This document shows, one piece after another, positions 1-8,265 of a DNA stretch of 28,918 nucleotides (positions are counted from its first letter, which is position 1; each line of letters begins with the position of its first letter). This DNA is from Patescibacteria group bacterium (lineage in GTDB: Bacteria > Patescibacteriota > WWE3 > UBA101185 > UBA10185), in contig JAKLGS010000004.1 in the NCBI GenBank assembly GCA_022710505.1, positions 1-28,918 of the forward strand. Direction: 5' to 3'. The notes below the pieces were generated by a model that was not told the DNA's origin, ran no database searches, and was given only the letters and a program-made list of their open reading frames with translations. A program made the translations under genes and the position numbers.

Positions 1-486
1 AAGTCCATCAGCAACTAAATAAGCTTCAAACTCTTTCTGCTCAATTGGCATACCAGGTTCGTTTTTATACTGTAACGCGTGTACTAATTCATGTTCCAGC
101 GACTTTACATTAGGGACGTCGTTCGGATTAAAGTCTTTTTTAACGTGTATTTTATAGTCGGTATCGTCTCCAAAGCAGGCATTAGCCCCTCCCGGTAGGT
201 GGTGTTTTTGGGTGTATTCCTCGAAATCACTTGCTACACCAATTTCTTTTTCTCCAGCCAAGAGAAGTAGCTTCTCGTGATATTCTTCTAGTTTTTCTTT
301 CCCGTCCAAGACAGGCTGCCTGTCAGGCATGCCATACTTAACCCTTAATTCCGAGCGTTTTTCAGATAGGTATGTTGGTAATTGTTCCTGGGTTAAATTT
401 TCCGGAATGAATGTTCTTATAAATTTTTCATACTCATTTAATGAAATTTCGTTTATTCCTCCCATAGCTTTGATACTTTCTGACAT
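1..486 (-). CDS. Zinc-metallopeptidase-like protein, 3' end cut by window edge
   Basis: This reading frame is open from the ATG at 486 down to base 1 with no stop, so the C-terminus lies outside the window. About 162 residues are visible. The N-terminal half is hydrophilic and charged, with no signal peptide or membrane segment. Near residue 138 there is an HELVH sequence (HExxH zinc-binding motif), and about 19 residues later EFEAYLVAD, where a glutamate could be the third zinc ligand. This arrangement fits a small gluzincin-type or DUF-type metallopeptidase, but the exact family is not recognised. It is divergent from valS, sharing an 87-bp intergenic region. A short palindrome at 310-324 lies inside the coding frame. 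Motif-level confidence is good; substrate and cellular role are unknown. Confidence 0.72.
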   Translation of the reverse strand, partial: MSESIKAMGGINEISLNEYEKFIRTFIPENLTQEQLPTYLSEKRSELRVKYGMPDRQPVLDGKEKLEEYHEKLLLLAGEKEIGVASDFEEYTQKHHLPGGANACFGDDTDYKIHVKKDFNPNDVPNVKSLEHELVHALQYKNEPGMPIEQKEFEAYLVADGL

Positions 487-573
487 ATTTATATTCTATA
501 ATAATAACCACACGGTGTTAATTAAATGAACGTTGTTCTATCTTTATATTTCTGATAACATCGACCTGTTCTT

Positions 574-2829
574 ATGGATAAGAAATACGATCATAAAATT
601 CAAGAGCCAAAAATCCAAAAAAAATGGGAAGATTCTGGTGTATTTAAAGGTAAGATAGAGCCTGAAAAAAAGCCTTTCACAATTGTTCTTCCCCCACCTA
701 ATGCAAACGGAAAACTTCACACCGGTCACGTTTTAATGCTGGCAATTGAGGATATTTTAATTCGCTGGAAAAAAATGTCTGGCTACTCTACTCTATGGCT
801 TCCTGGCACTGACCACGCGGGTTTTGAGACTCAGGTAGTTTTTGAAAAATCTTTAAAAGAAAAAGGGAAGTCTCGATTCGATTTTGATAGAGACTCTTTA
901 TACAAAGAAATTTGGAATTTTGTTGAGGAAAATAAAGGGGTTATTCAAAATCAAATGAAAAGAATGGGGCCGGGATTGGATTGGTCTCGCTACACTTACA
1001 CTTTAGACGAATCTGTTGTGAAAACAGTAACTTCCACTTTTCAAAAAATGTTGTCCGAAGGTTTAATTTACCGAGATGATTATATCGTTAATTATTGTCC
1101 TAAATGCGGAACTACTTTTGCCGACCTTGAAATTAAGCACAAAGATAAGATTAGTAATCTTTACTATATTAAATACGGCCCGTTAGTCGTGGCAACCACG
1201 AGGCCTGAAACAAAGTTCGGCGATGTAGCTTTAGCAGTAAACCCTGATGACGAAAGATACAAGCAATACATTGGAAAAGAGATTGAATACGAAGATCCTT
1301 TGGGTAAATTTTCAATTCCGGTTATTGGAGACAAGTATGTTGATATGAGTTTTGGTACAGGAGTTTTAAAAATAACACCTGCACATGATAAGAATGATTA
1401 CGAGATTGGGTTAAAACATAAACTTCCGATAGTTAGTGTGATTGGTTTTGATGGCAAGATGAATGAAAATGCCGGAAAGTACGCCGGTATGGAAGTTCTT
1501 GTCGCTCGGGAAGAAGTCGTTAAGGACCTTCAGGAAATGGGAATGATTGAAAAAATTGATAACAATTATGCCAACTCGATAACTGTTTGTTATAAAGGAG
1601 GCCACGAAATAGAGCCGATGGTTCTTCCTAACTGGTTTATAAAAGTGGACTCGTTAAAGAAGCCTGCTTTAGACGCAGTGTTAAAAGGAGATGTAAAAAT
1701 ATATCCAAAGTGGAGGCAGATTACTTACACAAGGTGGATGGAAGAAATGAGAGATTGGCCTATTTCAAGGCAAATAGTATGGGGGATAAGAATTCCTATT
1801 TGGTATGATGTTAACGAAAACCCCGAAATTCAAGTTACATTTATTGATTCACACGGCGAGAGAATCACAGGTAAGATAAAGGATTTACTTAATAAATACT
1901 CTTTTGAAGAGATTAAAAACGGTTTGCAGAATTTAATTGCGCCAAAAGATGCAAAATACAGGGCTGAGCCCGCAGGCGGGCTCAGCCCGGAAGAAGCCAG
2001 GCTTCTTCAGGAAACCGACACTTTTGATACTTGGTTTTCTTCAGGCCACTGGCCCATAGCTACTTTAAGGTACCCGGACTCCGAGGATTTTAAATATTTT
2101 TATCCAACTTCAGTTATGGAGACCGGCTGGGAAATTATCAGATTTTGGGTTTCCAGAATGATTATGTTTGGAATTTATCTAACCGGCAAGCCTCCTTTTA
2201 AAGATGTTTACCTGCACGGTTTAGTTAGGGCTTTGGATGGTAAGAAAATGAGCAAATCCTTGGGAAATGTTATTGATCCCTTAGACTATATTGGAGAATA
2301 CGGTGCAGATGCTCTAAGAATGGGTTTGATAAGCGGGACCGCAAATGGAAAAGATTTTGCATTTCCAAAAGATAAAGTCATAGCTTACAGAAACTTTGCC
2401 AATAAACTTTGGAATATGGCAAGATTTATGCTTATGATGATGGGGGATTTTGAAGAGAGTGTTTCCTTCAATTATTTTGATAAGGATAAAAAAGATTTAA
2501 GCGATGTAGACAACGAGTTGCTGGAGGGTTTGAGAAAACTTATTAGTAATGTCAACGCTAACCTGGAAAGATTTAGATTTTCAGACGCTTCCGATTTAAT
2601 TTATCAGTTTATGTGGCACGAGATAGCTGATAATTATATCGAACATGTTAAGAGTTTGTCGGGAGAGGAGAAAATTACTTCACTGTCCGTTTTAAGATAT
2701 GTCTATGTGACCGGTCTAAAGCTTTTACATCCGTTTATGCCTTTTGTTACCGAATCCATCTGGGAAAACATACCAAAATTTGAAGGCGAAGAAGAACTTT
2801 TGATATCTTCTTCATGGCCGGAAAAGTAA
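574..2829 (+). CDS. valS: Valyl-tRNA synthetase (class I), compact form
   Basis: It charges tRNA-Val with valine in the cytoplasm. The 751-residue product has the class I HIGH-type motif as HTGH (about residues 49-52), the ValRS-typical LPGTDHAG (about 77-84), the CP1 editing-domain motif TTRPET, the DTWFSSGHWP segment, and KMSKSLGN near residue 559. It ends shortly after the anticodon-binding helical domain (SIWENIP...SSWPEK). It lacks the C-terminal coiled-coil extension usual in bacterial ValRS, which accounts for much of its shortness against roughly 880-950 residues. A GC-rich double palindrome at 1961-2008 encodes an in-frame segment of about 17 residues just before DTWFSSG. There is no clear Shine-Dalgarno sequence; a possible TAACAT -10 lies at 556-561, 12 nt before the ATG. 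It is convergent with the L25 gene. Identity is very secure. Confidence 0.97.
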   Translation: MDKKYDHKIQEPKIQKKWEDSGVFKGKIEPEKKPFTIVLPPPNANGKLHTGHVLMLAIEDILIRWKKMSGYSTLWLPGTDHAGFETQVVFEKSLKEKGKSRFDFDRDSLYKEIWNFVEENKGVIQNQMKRMGPGLDWSRYTYTLDESVVKTVTSTFQKMLSEGLIYRDDYIVNYCPKCGTTFADLEIKHKDKISNLYYIKYGPLVVATTRPETKFGDVALAVNPDDERYKQYIGKEIEYEDPLGKFSIPVIGDKYVDMSFGTGVLKITPAHDKNDYEIGLKHKLPIVSVIGFDGKMNENAGKYAGMEVLVAREEVVKDLQEMGMIEKIDNNYANSITVCYKGGHEIEPMVLPNWFIKVDSLKKPALDAVLKGDVKIYPKWRQITYTRWMEEMRDWPISRQIVWGIRIPIWYDVNENPEIQVTFIDSHGERITGKIKDLLNKYSFEEIKNGLQNLIAPKDAKYRAEPAGGLSPEEARLLQETDTFDTWFSSGHWPIATLRYPDSEDFKYFYPTSVMETGWEIIRFWVSRMIMFGIYLTGKPPFKDVYLHGLVRALDGKKMSKSLGNVIDPLDYIGEYGADALRMGLISGTANGKDFAFPKDKVIAYRNFANKLWNMARFMLMMMGDFEESVSFNYFDKDKKDLSDVDNELLEGLRKLISNVNANLERFRFSDASDLIYQFMWHEIADNYIEHVKSLSGEEKITSLSVLRYVYVTGLKLLHPFMPFVTESIWENIPKFEGEEELLISSSWPEK
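1961..2008. repeat. Two adjacent palindromes inside valS coding frame
   Basis: A perfect 13-bp inverted repeat (1961-1973 against 1976-1988, 2-nt loop) is followed directly by a perfect 9-bp inverted repeat (GAAGAAGCC at 1990-1998, GGCTTCTTC at 2000-2008). The block is much more GC-rich than the surrounding gene. It is translated in frame as AEPAGGLSPEEARLLQ, immediately before the conserved DTWFSSG segment. It resembles an in-frame palindromic insertion, but its origin is inferred. Confidence 0.8.
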
Positions 2830-2929
2830 GTAGTGCTTAAGACCTTAAAAATAGAAGGAAGTGATTCATCAAGAACATCGTCGTTCATTTAATAGTGGAA
2901 TATTTGGATAAATTTTTAGCGCCCGTTCT

Positions 2930-3601
2930 TTACTCTTTTTCTTCTGCTTTTTCCTCTTCCTCATCTGCAGGTTTTTCTGCTGTGGCTTCAAGACCTGCTA
3001 TAGCTTCTTCTTCTGTTACTGTAACTTCGGGCTCTTCTTCCTGTACTACAATTTCGTCAATTCTTACAATCATTTCTTCCGGGTCAATGTTTGGTATTGA
3101 AACTTTATCTTTATCATATTCCAGCTGAGAGACAGTCACCCCTTGCCCTATCTCGTTTATTGCTGAGACGTCAATAACAAAATGATGGGGGATATCCTCA
3201 GGCAGTGCTTCCACTGTAATTTCCTGTAATAACAGTAACGCCAAAGCCACTCCTGATTTAATAAGCTCGTTTGTATCTTCGCCCACAATTTCCACAGGGA
3301 CTTGAGCTTCTGTTTTAACTGTAAGGTCCGGTTTATATAAAGAAGCGTGTGATATTCTGGTACTAACAGGGTCGTATTGAACATCTTTTACAAGAACCTT
3401 GTATTTTTCTTTTTCTGTTACTACGTCCAAAAGGTCTGTTTCACCTGCCTGTTTAAAGGTTTTTTCAAAAGTATTGTAATCAACCGTAATATTTACCGAT
3501 TCCATTCCCTTACCAAAAACAACAGCAGGGATTTCTCCGTCTCTTCTTATGTATTTATTTTTCTTTCCGAGAATTTCTCTCTTTTTTGCTTGTATTTGCA
3601 T
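2930..3601 (-). CDS. rplY: 50S ribosomal protein L25 (TL5/CTC family)
   Basis: L25 binds 5S rRNA in the large ribosomal subunit. The 223-residue product has the long CTC-type layout. The N-terminal 5S-binding beta-barrel domain shows KKREILGKKNKYIRRDGEIPAV, typical of L25, with GEIPAVVFG and later DLTVKTEAQVPVEIVGE. A C-terminal beta domain follows (ALPEDIPHHFVIDVSAI). The tail from about residue 190 is almost entirely acidic and glutamate-rich, as is common in CTC-type L25. A candidate -10 box (TAGAAT on the minus strand, 3623-3628) lies 21 nt upstream of the ATG, implying a very short leader. It is convergent with valS. Confidence in family is high. Confidence 0.94.
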   Translation of the reverse strand: MQIQAKKREILGKKNKYIRRDGEIPAVVFGKGMESVNITVDYNTFEKTFKQAGETDLLDVVTEKEKYKVLVKDVQYDPVSTRISHASLYKPDLTVKTEAQVPVEIVGEDTNELIKSGVALALLLLQEITVEALPEDIPHHFVIDVSAINEIGQGVTVSQLEYDKDKVSIPNIDPEEMIVRIDEIVVQEEEPEVTVTEEEAIAGLEATAEKPADEEEEKAEEKE

Positions 3602-3692
3602 ATATTCGTTTAGGGCATTGGTATTCTACTTACAAAAAGCCCTTAGGTCAACATCCTGATATTTTAACAGAAAAAACTAATAAGTTAAGGAA

Positions 3693-5519
3693 TTACTCAA
3701 GACTTACTTTATACAGTTTGCTTGTGTCTAAAACAAACAAATATTTCTCGTCAGAGGATATCGAGATGCTTCTGATGTCGCGCCATAAAGAATCGTCGTC
3801 GTTTTTATATTGTTTTAATAATTCTCCGTCTTCGTTTAGTACGATTACTCTATTATTGCCTCTATCGGCCACATAAATATTTTGAAAATCCAAATCCGCA
3901 GCTACTTTGACCGGGTTTGAGAACGTTTTATCTAAGCCTGAAACTGTGAAATCGGTCTTAACCCCTCCCGAATAGTTCACCAGCTCGCCTTGACTTGTCA
4001 GAACATACACACTGTAAGCAATCGATATTGAAACAGCATCTTTAAAGTTTTGATTCTGCCCCCAAACTACCTGTGTCAACTCATTATTTTGTACAGAGCC
4101 CCTGTTTAAAACATCATCAGATACAGAGTAAATATATCCCGAATAAGGATAAACAATTTTTGCTGATGACAGGTCGTACGTGTCTTTTAATTGCGAATTA
4201 GCAATATCGTAAGTTTTATATCCTTCATCATCAAGAAACGTAACTAAACCACCTTCCTCCCCTAAGGATCTAATACCTATATATGTATTTGGTTCCACAG
4301 AAAAGTTTGGTAAGGATACCTCTGATTTGAATATTTTTCCGGTATTTTTATCAACAACTACTATTTTTTCATTAATAATCTGTATTTCCGTAGGCTCCGC
4401 TTCTGAATCTGCAATTTTAATATCGTAAAAAACCTCAGGTTTTATCCTGAATATTTTGTATTCTTCGTCCTTTGATCTGTCTTCAACAACAACCTCCTCT
4501 TTTATTTCTGCTTGATGCACTTCTTCCACAGGCTCTTCCGGTTTAGGTTTTTCTTTAAAAACAAAAGATTTGAAAATATTAAATACCAAAAAAGCAGCGA
4601 TGAATGAAATTAATCCCAACAATATCCATGCGCGTACTTTTTTATTTTTTCCTCTTGTTGTTTGTTCTATTTTTCTGGTGAACAAAACCATTTTTCTTTT
4701 TGGAATTAGTTTTGATATTAACGAGGAAATTTTTTCTAATAGCGGCTTAGTTATTAAACCTACCTTATTTAATATAGGTGAGACCAACCCTAATACTTTA
4801 TTTAAGAAGGTTGCTATATTATCGTTAAATTCTCTTTGTTTACTCTTCTGAACAGCTTCTCCTAAACCGGTGTCAATCTCCGCATCTTGCGGTGTCTTTG
4901 TATCTAAAAGAAGTTTATACAGTAAACAGGATTGATTTTCTTTTAGAGTGCCTTCAGGAATGCTTGTTTGAAGTAATTTTTCAGGAGGGTATTCTTGTGC
5001 GAAAGGTTTTGTGCAGAATATAAAAATGTCATCCTCATCTACAATTTTTGAAAAAGAAGAAAAATTTCCTTCAGATATCATTTCCAGAGGTATAACCTCC
5101 CCACCTTTCATTGTGTAAATCTCTACCTCACCTACCTTGACTATATAAAGAACGTTTCCCCACAATATCGAGGATACAAAATTAAATGAAATTTCATTCG
5201 AAGAGGCTATTAGAGTATCGCTTGATAATTGGAGTACTTTTTCCTTAATTTCCGATATAGTTTTCTCCATTGTTTGAACAGGAGAAATGTTATCCGAGCT
5301 GTAATAAGAATTGTGTAAAATATCTGTTATTACTTTTACTACAAAATCGGTGTCGAAGTTGGAATTCCCCGATATCTCAAACACTGAGTTTACCGTACCC
5401 TTTTTTAATAGTGTTTCTTGGTTTTCCGGTTCTATATCAATACATTTTGAAAAAGAATTACTGAATTGACTTAATTCCGGATTTAATTCCTGCTTTTTTG
5501 CAGATAGTTTTTTTGTCAT
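3693..5519 (-). CDS. PP2C-like domain, one TM helix, extracytoplasmic beta-propeller (NHL-like)
   Basis: This is a 608-residue membrane protein in three parts. The N-terminal cytosolic region (about 1-190) resembles a degenerate PP2C-type phosphatase fold, with beta strands such as NVLYIVKVGEVEIYTMKGGEV and a later DDIFIFCTKPF. I do not see the full set of metal-binding aspartates, so activity is doubtful. A basic stretch leads into one hydrophobic helix (WILLGLISFIAAFLVFNIF, about residue 300). The C-terminal half, after an acidic linker, has repeating beta segments, and its last blades contain the NHL-like NIYVADRGNNRVIVLNEDG. The topology suggests coupling of an outside sensor domain to an inside domain. 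An upstream TTG at 5528 overlaps the preceding stop as TTGA and is an alternative start; neither start has a clear Shine-Dalgarno sequence. It is the last gene of a three-gene operon. Confidence 0.72.
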   Translation of the reverse strand: MTKKLSAKKQELNPELSQFSNSFSKCIDIEPENQETLLKKGTVNSVFEISGNSNFDTDFVVKVITDILHNSYYSSDNISPVQTMEKTISEIKEKVLQLSSDTLIASSNEISFNFVSSILWGNVLYIVKVGEVEIYTMKGGEVIPLEMISEGNFSSFSKIVDEDDIFIFCTKPFAQEYPPEKLLQTSIPEGTLKENQSCLLYKLLLDTKTPQDAEIDTGLGEAVQKSKQREFNDNIATFLNKVLGLVSPILNKVGLITKPLLEKISSLISKLIPKRKMVLFTRKIEQTTRGKNKKVRAWILLGLISFIAAFLVFNIFKSFVFKEKPKPEEPVEEVHQAEIKEEVVVEDRSKDEEYKIFRIKPEVFYDIKIADSEAEPTEIQIINEKIVVVDKNTGKIFKSEVSLPNFSVEPNTYIGIRSLGEEGGLVTFLDDEGYKTYDIANSQLKDTYDLSSAKIVYPYSGYIYSVSDDVLNRGSVQNNELTQVVWGQNQNFKDAVSISIAYSVYVLTSQGELVNYSGGVKTDFTVSGLDKTFSNPVKVAADLDFQNIYVADRGNNRVIVLNEDGELLKQYKNDDDSLWRDIRSISISSDEKYLFVLDTSKLYKVSLE

Positions 5520-5524
5520 TCGAC

Positions 5525-5770
5525 TCAATAAATAATTGAAAGTATAAAAAGGATAGTTGAGACTAAGGATAGAAAAATATGGAATTTTGACAATCGATTA
5601 AAACTCTTTTCATACCCGGTTTTAAGGTTCTGATTCATAATTTTTATTCTTCTGGAAAAAACAACGGCGTATGTTAAATAAATCAGAGATATAATTAGCA
5701 TGAAACCCTTTATTATTGTAATACCTGTTTGTACCATCATTGACTCACTAAAAAGACTATTTAATTCCAT
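5525..5770 (-). CDS. Small two-TM membrane protein of unknown function
   Basis: The product is 81 residues from the ATG at 5770. It has two hydrophobic helices (ITIIKGFMLIISLIYLTYAVV and FLSLVSTILFILSIIY) separated by a basic, polar segment of about 25 residues rich in Lys, Arg and Asn. An in-frame TTG at 5794 would add eight residues, but the ATG at 5770 has an AGGA 4 nt upstream and is preferred. It overlaps the upstream PH-domain gene by 14 nt, and its stop is at 5525, a few nt before or overlapping the next gene's start. Translational coupling in one operon is therefore likely. Family not recognised. Confidence 0.65.
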   Translation of the reverse strand: MELNSLFSESMMVQTGITIIKGFMLIISLIYLTYAVVFSRRIKIMNQNLKTGYEKSFNRLSKFHIFLSLVSTILFILSIIY

Positions 5771-6326
5771 GTGATCCTGAGTCCTTTCTTGCAACCATGT
5801 CGGAAATGAAATCTCTTACCTTGGAAGGGTCGTCTACCATTCCAAATTCAAATTCTTTTGTTTCGGCGGCGGTTTGAATTTTTACATTACCAATATTAAA
5901 AATTTGGGCAAAAATGGAGGGAGTTTCAGATGTTACATCCTGGACATTTGTTAACAATGTCTCCGATATGTTGGTAGCTCCCCTGTCTATATCTATAATT
6001 TTTTTGGTTGTTACAAGAAAAACCTCAAAATACCAGTCCAAAAACTCTCTTAACAAATATCCAAATAACGACATGTACCAAAAAAAGATTAAACTTAAGA
6101 TAAAGAAATTATCAAATAAAGCATTCCCGTCGTAAGCAGCCCTTTTTATTATAGGGATTATTACAAAAGGAGTAACGAAGTAGACCATTCCTCCTACAAG
6201 CCATGTAAATGTAGTAATAATGCTCCTTCTTATTAAAAGAAGTACTTCTTCGTCATGGTCCTTTCCCTCGTAAGAGGTGTTTGTCGGATTTTTTATAAGA
6301 GAATTAAGATACTGTGGTCTCTTCAT
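5757..6326 (-). CDS. Membrane protein with bacterial PH domain (bPH2/DUF304-like)
   Basis: The product is 189 residues. A hydrophilic N-terminus is followed by two hydrophobic helices (TWLVGGMVYFVTPFVIIPII and FILSLIFFWYMSLFGYLL). Then comes a bacterial PH-like domain starting at DWYFEVFLVTTKKIIDIDR and continuing through NVQDVTSETPSIFAQIF and GNVKIQTA to VRDFISDMV. This is the YdbS/DUF304-type order of TM pair then PH fold, which usually sits on the inner face of the membrane; the ligand is unknown. It is first gene of the operon with the small TM protein and the PP2C/propeller fusion. A perfect extended -10 (TGaTATAAT on the minus strand, 6334-6342) ends 7 nt before the ATG, predicting a leaderless mRNA. 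Confidence 0.82.
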   Translation of the reverse strand: MKRPQYLNSLIKNPTNTSYEGKDHDEEVLLLIRRSIITTFTWLVGGMVYFVTPFVIIPIIKRAAYDGNALFDNFFILSLIFFWYMSLFGYLLREFLDWYFEVFLVTTKKIIDIDRGATNISETLLTNVQDVTSETPSIFAQIFNIGNVKIQTAAETKEFEFGMVDDPSKVRDFISDMVARKDSGSHGIK

Positions 6327-6333
6327 TGTATTA

Positions 6334-6342
6334 ATTATATCA
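6334..6342 (-). promoter_or_regulatory. Extended -10 promoter, leaderless start of PH-domain operon
   Basis: TGaTATAAT on the minus strand is a perfect extended -10. It is followed by 7 nt and the ATG at 6326, so transcription should start at or next to the start codon. Confidence 0.8.
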
Positions 6343-6368
6343 CGGTGAGTTGGTAGCCAATCGTCGGA

Positions 6369-8168
6369 TTAATTTTCTAATTTAAAATCATAAAGTCTGC
6401 TTCTTATAGCCAAGTATCCGGGCGCTCTTAAATTAAAGACAGTTTTTAGTGTAGGCCCATCAAAAGACACGCTCCCGTTGTTGGTTTGGAATGTTACTGT
6501 TGAGGTATACCCTCCGCTACTTACAGTAACATCTACGTCACTGACACTTGTATATTTTTTCCCATATTTATCGGCTTTTTCTGCCATCTCGTCGAGTGAG
6601 TACGGGTCTCCTCCCCAGCAGTCTGAGCGGGGAGTTATGTGACCTTTTTCACCTGAAGATCCTTTAGTGTAAACAACATAAGAGTTTAAAATATCAGCCA
6701 TCTCTTTTTCAGTTAACCACGGGTGTGGGTGATCACAAGTACTTCCGTCACTATAACTCTTTGTGTACCAGGCTTTATAAAACCAAGGTGACTTTTTTTC
6801 ATATGCCTTTCCGTCCTGCCATCCCTTAAACCCGTCTTTTGCATCCCAACCTCCTATGTTTACGTACCCGCCGGTTGTAGAAGAATACCACCCATACCCT
6901 GATTTCCCTGTATCTCCGCCAATAATCATATCCTCGGTATCGTTTACCGCTTTTTTCCAACTATCCGGGGGGTTATCTGATTTACTTTTAGAAAAGACCT
7001 GACACGACTGTGTTGTACAAATGCATCCGCCACCCTTTGTTCTTCTGTATGCATAGGATCTTGCCGCTATTGCTTGGGCTTTTAAGGCGTCGCTGTCCCA
7101 CGAGCTTGGCATTTCCGCAATACCGTAAAGATATTTTTGATAACTCATTTCACCATATCCTTCTACACATATTTCATCAGGGAAGTCGTCTCCTTTGTCT
7201 TTTACATCTTCACCGTAATAAAACTTAATAATTTTTTTATAGTCTTGCCCCTCGTCGGCTCTTGCCTTAGCACCATATTGACTCATACCGTTGTAGTGAG
7301 TGTAAGCGCCAAAACTAAATGCTGCAAAGGCTTTGCCCCCAAAAGGCGGGTCCGGAGTTTTGCTGATTGCACCTTCATAATCACCCACAGTACCTCCCTC
7401 CTCACTATACTTCAACGCTAATATTTTACTTTGAAGTTTTTCTAATTCTTCTTCATATCCTTCAGCTTTTTCTTCTAACTCCTTTTTCTCTTCTTCTTCA
7501 GAAACTTTTTTTATAGCTAAACTATTTTTAATCGATATTAAATCAGCTTGGGCTTTTTCCAACTCTGACTTTAGATTTTCAGATTCTTTTTTGTTTTCTT
7601 CAAATTGTTTTATTTCCGAATTTAAAGTACCTATTATTGCTAAAGTCTCCTCACTTGTAGCCTTGTTGAAGGCGTATATAAAAGATGAAAGCTGAAATCC
7701 GTTTAGACCTGAATTATTTTCTGAAAAGAATAATTCAAGTTCGCTTAAAATATTTTTCTTTGAATAGTTCCTTAGAAGATTGTTTCTAAAAGAAATTTTA
7801 TCTGAAAGTTTCTCGTTTCTGTCTGCAAGGTTTTCGTTTATTTCATCTAAGGCTTTTAGCGTATCGTCAATACTGTTCTGAACACTTGTTAGTTGAGATT
7901 GAGTTACACTTAGTTGCGAAGATAGTTGCGTGATTGTATTTAGTGTCTCGTCAATTTTTGATTTTGTTGACTCAAGCTTTTTTCTTGTTTCTTCCTCCTT
8001 TTTTGCATAACACTCAAGTTGATCTTCTTTGTCGGATATGTCTTTACATTCATCTTTTGCATAGGCGGTAAATTGATTTGTTGAGACAAATGAAAAAAGA
8101 ATAAAAAATATAGAAGCAAGAATCATCAATGTATTTTTTGTAGAAAGTTTTTTTGGGCAAGAGAGCAT
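6369..8168 (-). CDS. Secreted coiled-coil protein with SpoIID/LytB domain
   Basis: The product is 599 residues. An N-terminal signal/anchor (LMILASIFFILFSFVSTNQF) is followed by a long coiled coil (about 40-245) rich in Lys, Glu, Ser and Leu. A short linker leads to a SpoIID/LytB domain from about residue 285. Visible motifs are YNGMSQYGA, and then GIAEMPSSWDSDALKAQAIA followed by ARSYAYRR, carrying the glutamate that is catalytic in SpoIID-type lytic transglycosylases. Coiled coil plus SpoIID suggests a cell-wall remodelling factor, analogous in layout to coiled-coil PG hydrolase regulators; sporulation itself is not implied. I chose the ATG at 8168, because the upstream in-frame ATG at 8183 overlaps the -10 box. 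It is divergent from the VirB2-like operon, which is consistent with wall opening for envelope machinery. Confidence 0.88.
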   Translation of the reverse strand: MLSCPKKLSTKNTLMILASIFFILFSFVSTNQFTAYAKDECKDISDKEDQLECYAKKEEETRKKLESTKSKIDETLNTITQLSSQLSVTQSQLTSVQNSIDDTLKALDEINENLADRNEKLSDKISFRNNLLRNYSKKNILSELELFFSENNSGLNGFQLSSFIYAFNKATSEETLAIIGTLNSEIKQFEENKKESENLKSELEKAQADLISIKNSLAIKKVSEEEEKKELEEKAEGYEEELEKLQSKILALKYSEEGGTVGDYEGAISKTPDPPFGGKAFAAFSFGAYTHYNGMSQYGAKARADEGQDYKKIIKFYYGEDVKDKGDDFPDEICVEGYGEMSYQKYLYGIAEMPSSWDSDALKAQAIAARSYAYRRTKGGGCICTTQSCQVFSKSKSDNPPDSWKKAVNDTEDMIIGGDTGKSGYGWYSSTTGGYVNIGGWDAKDGFKGWQDGKAYEKKSPWFYKAWYTKSYSDGSTCDHPHPWLTEKEMADILNSYVVYTKGSSGEKGHITPRSDCWGGDPYSLDEMAEKADKYGKKYTSVSDVDVTVSSGGYTSTVTFQTNNGSVSFDGPTLKTVFNLRAPGYLAIRSRLYDFKLEN

Positions 8169-8174
8169 GGATCT

Positions 8175-8180
8175 ATTATA
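8175..8180 (-). promoter_or_regulatory. -10 box overlapping an in-frame upstream ATG
   Basis: TATAAT on the minus strand lies 6 nt upstream of the ATG at 8168, predicting a leaderless transcript. The longer in-frame ATG at 8183 would be upstream of the transcription start and so is rejected. Confidence 0.72.
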
Positions 8181-8250
8181 CATTGTGTTTGGAGGAGGTA
8201 CGAAATGAGAAAAAGACCTTAAATTCTTATAGCACTGATGTTGTTGTGTG

Positions 8251-8259
8251 TGGTAGAAT
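8251..8259 (+). promoter_or_regulatory. Extended -10 of the VirB2-like operon
   Basis: TGgTAGAAT is followed by 6 nt and the ATG at 8266. No Shine-Dalgarno sequence is seen, so a leaderless mRNA is likely. Confidence 0.68.
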
Positions 8260-8265
8260 TTTTAT

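Noticed and set aside
2895..3128. Serine-rich plus-strand frame
   Set aside because: It is the antisense of the glutamate-rich tail of L25; its serine run is a product of GAA/GAG codons read backwards.
8169..8183. Longer N-terminus of the SpoIID protein
   Set aside because: Its ATG overlaps the -10 box and would lie upstream of the transcription start.
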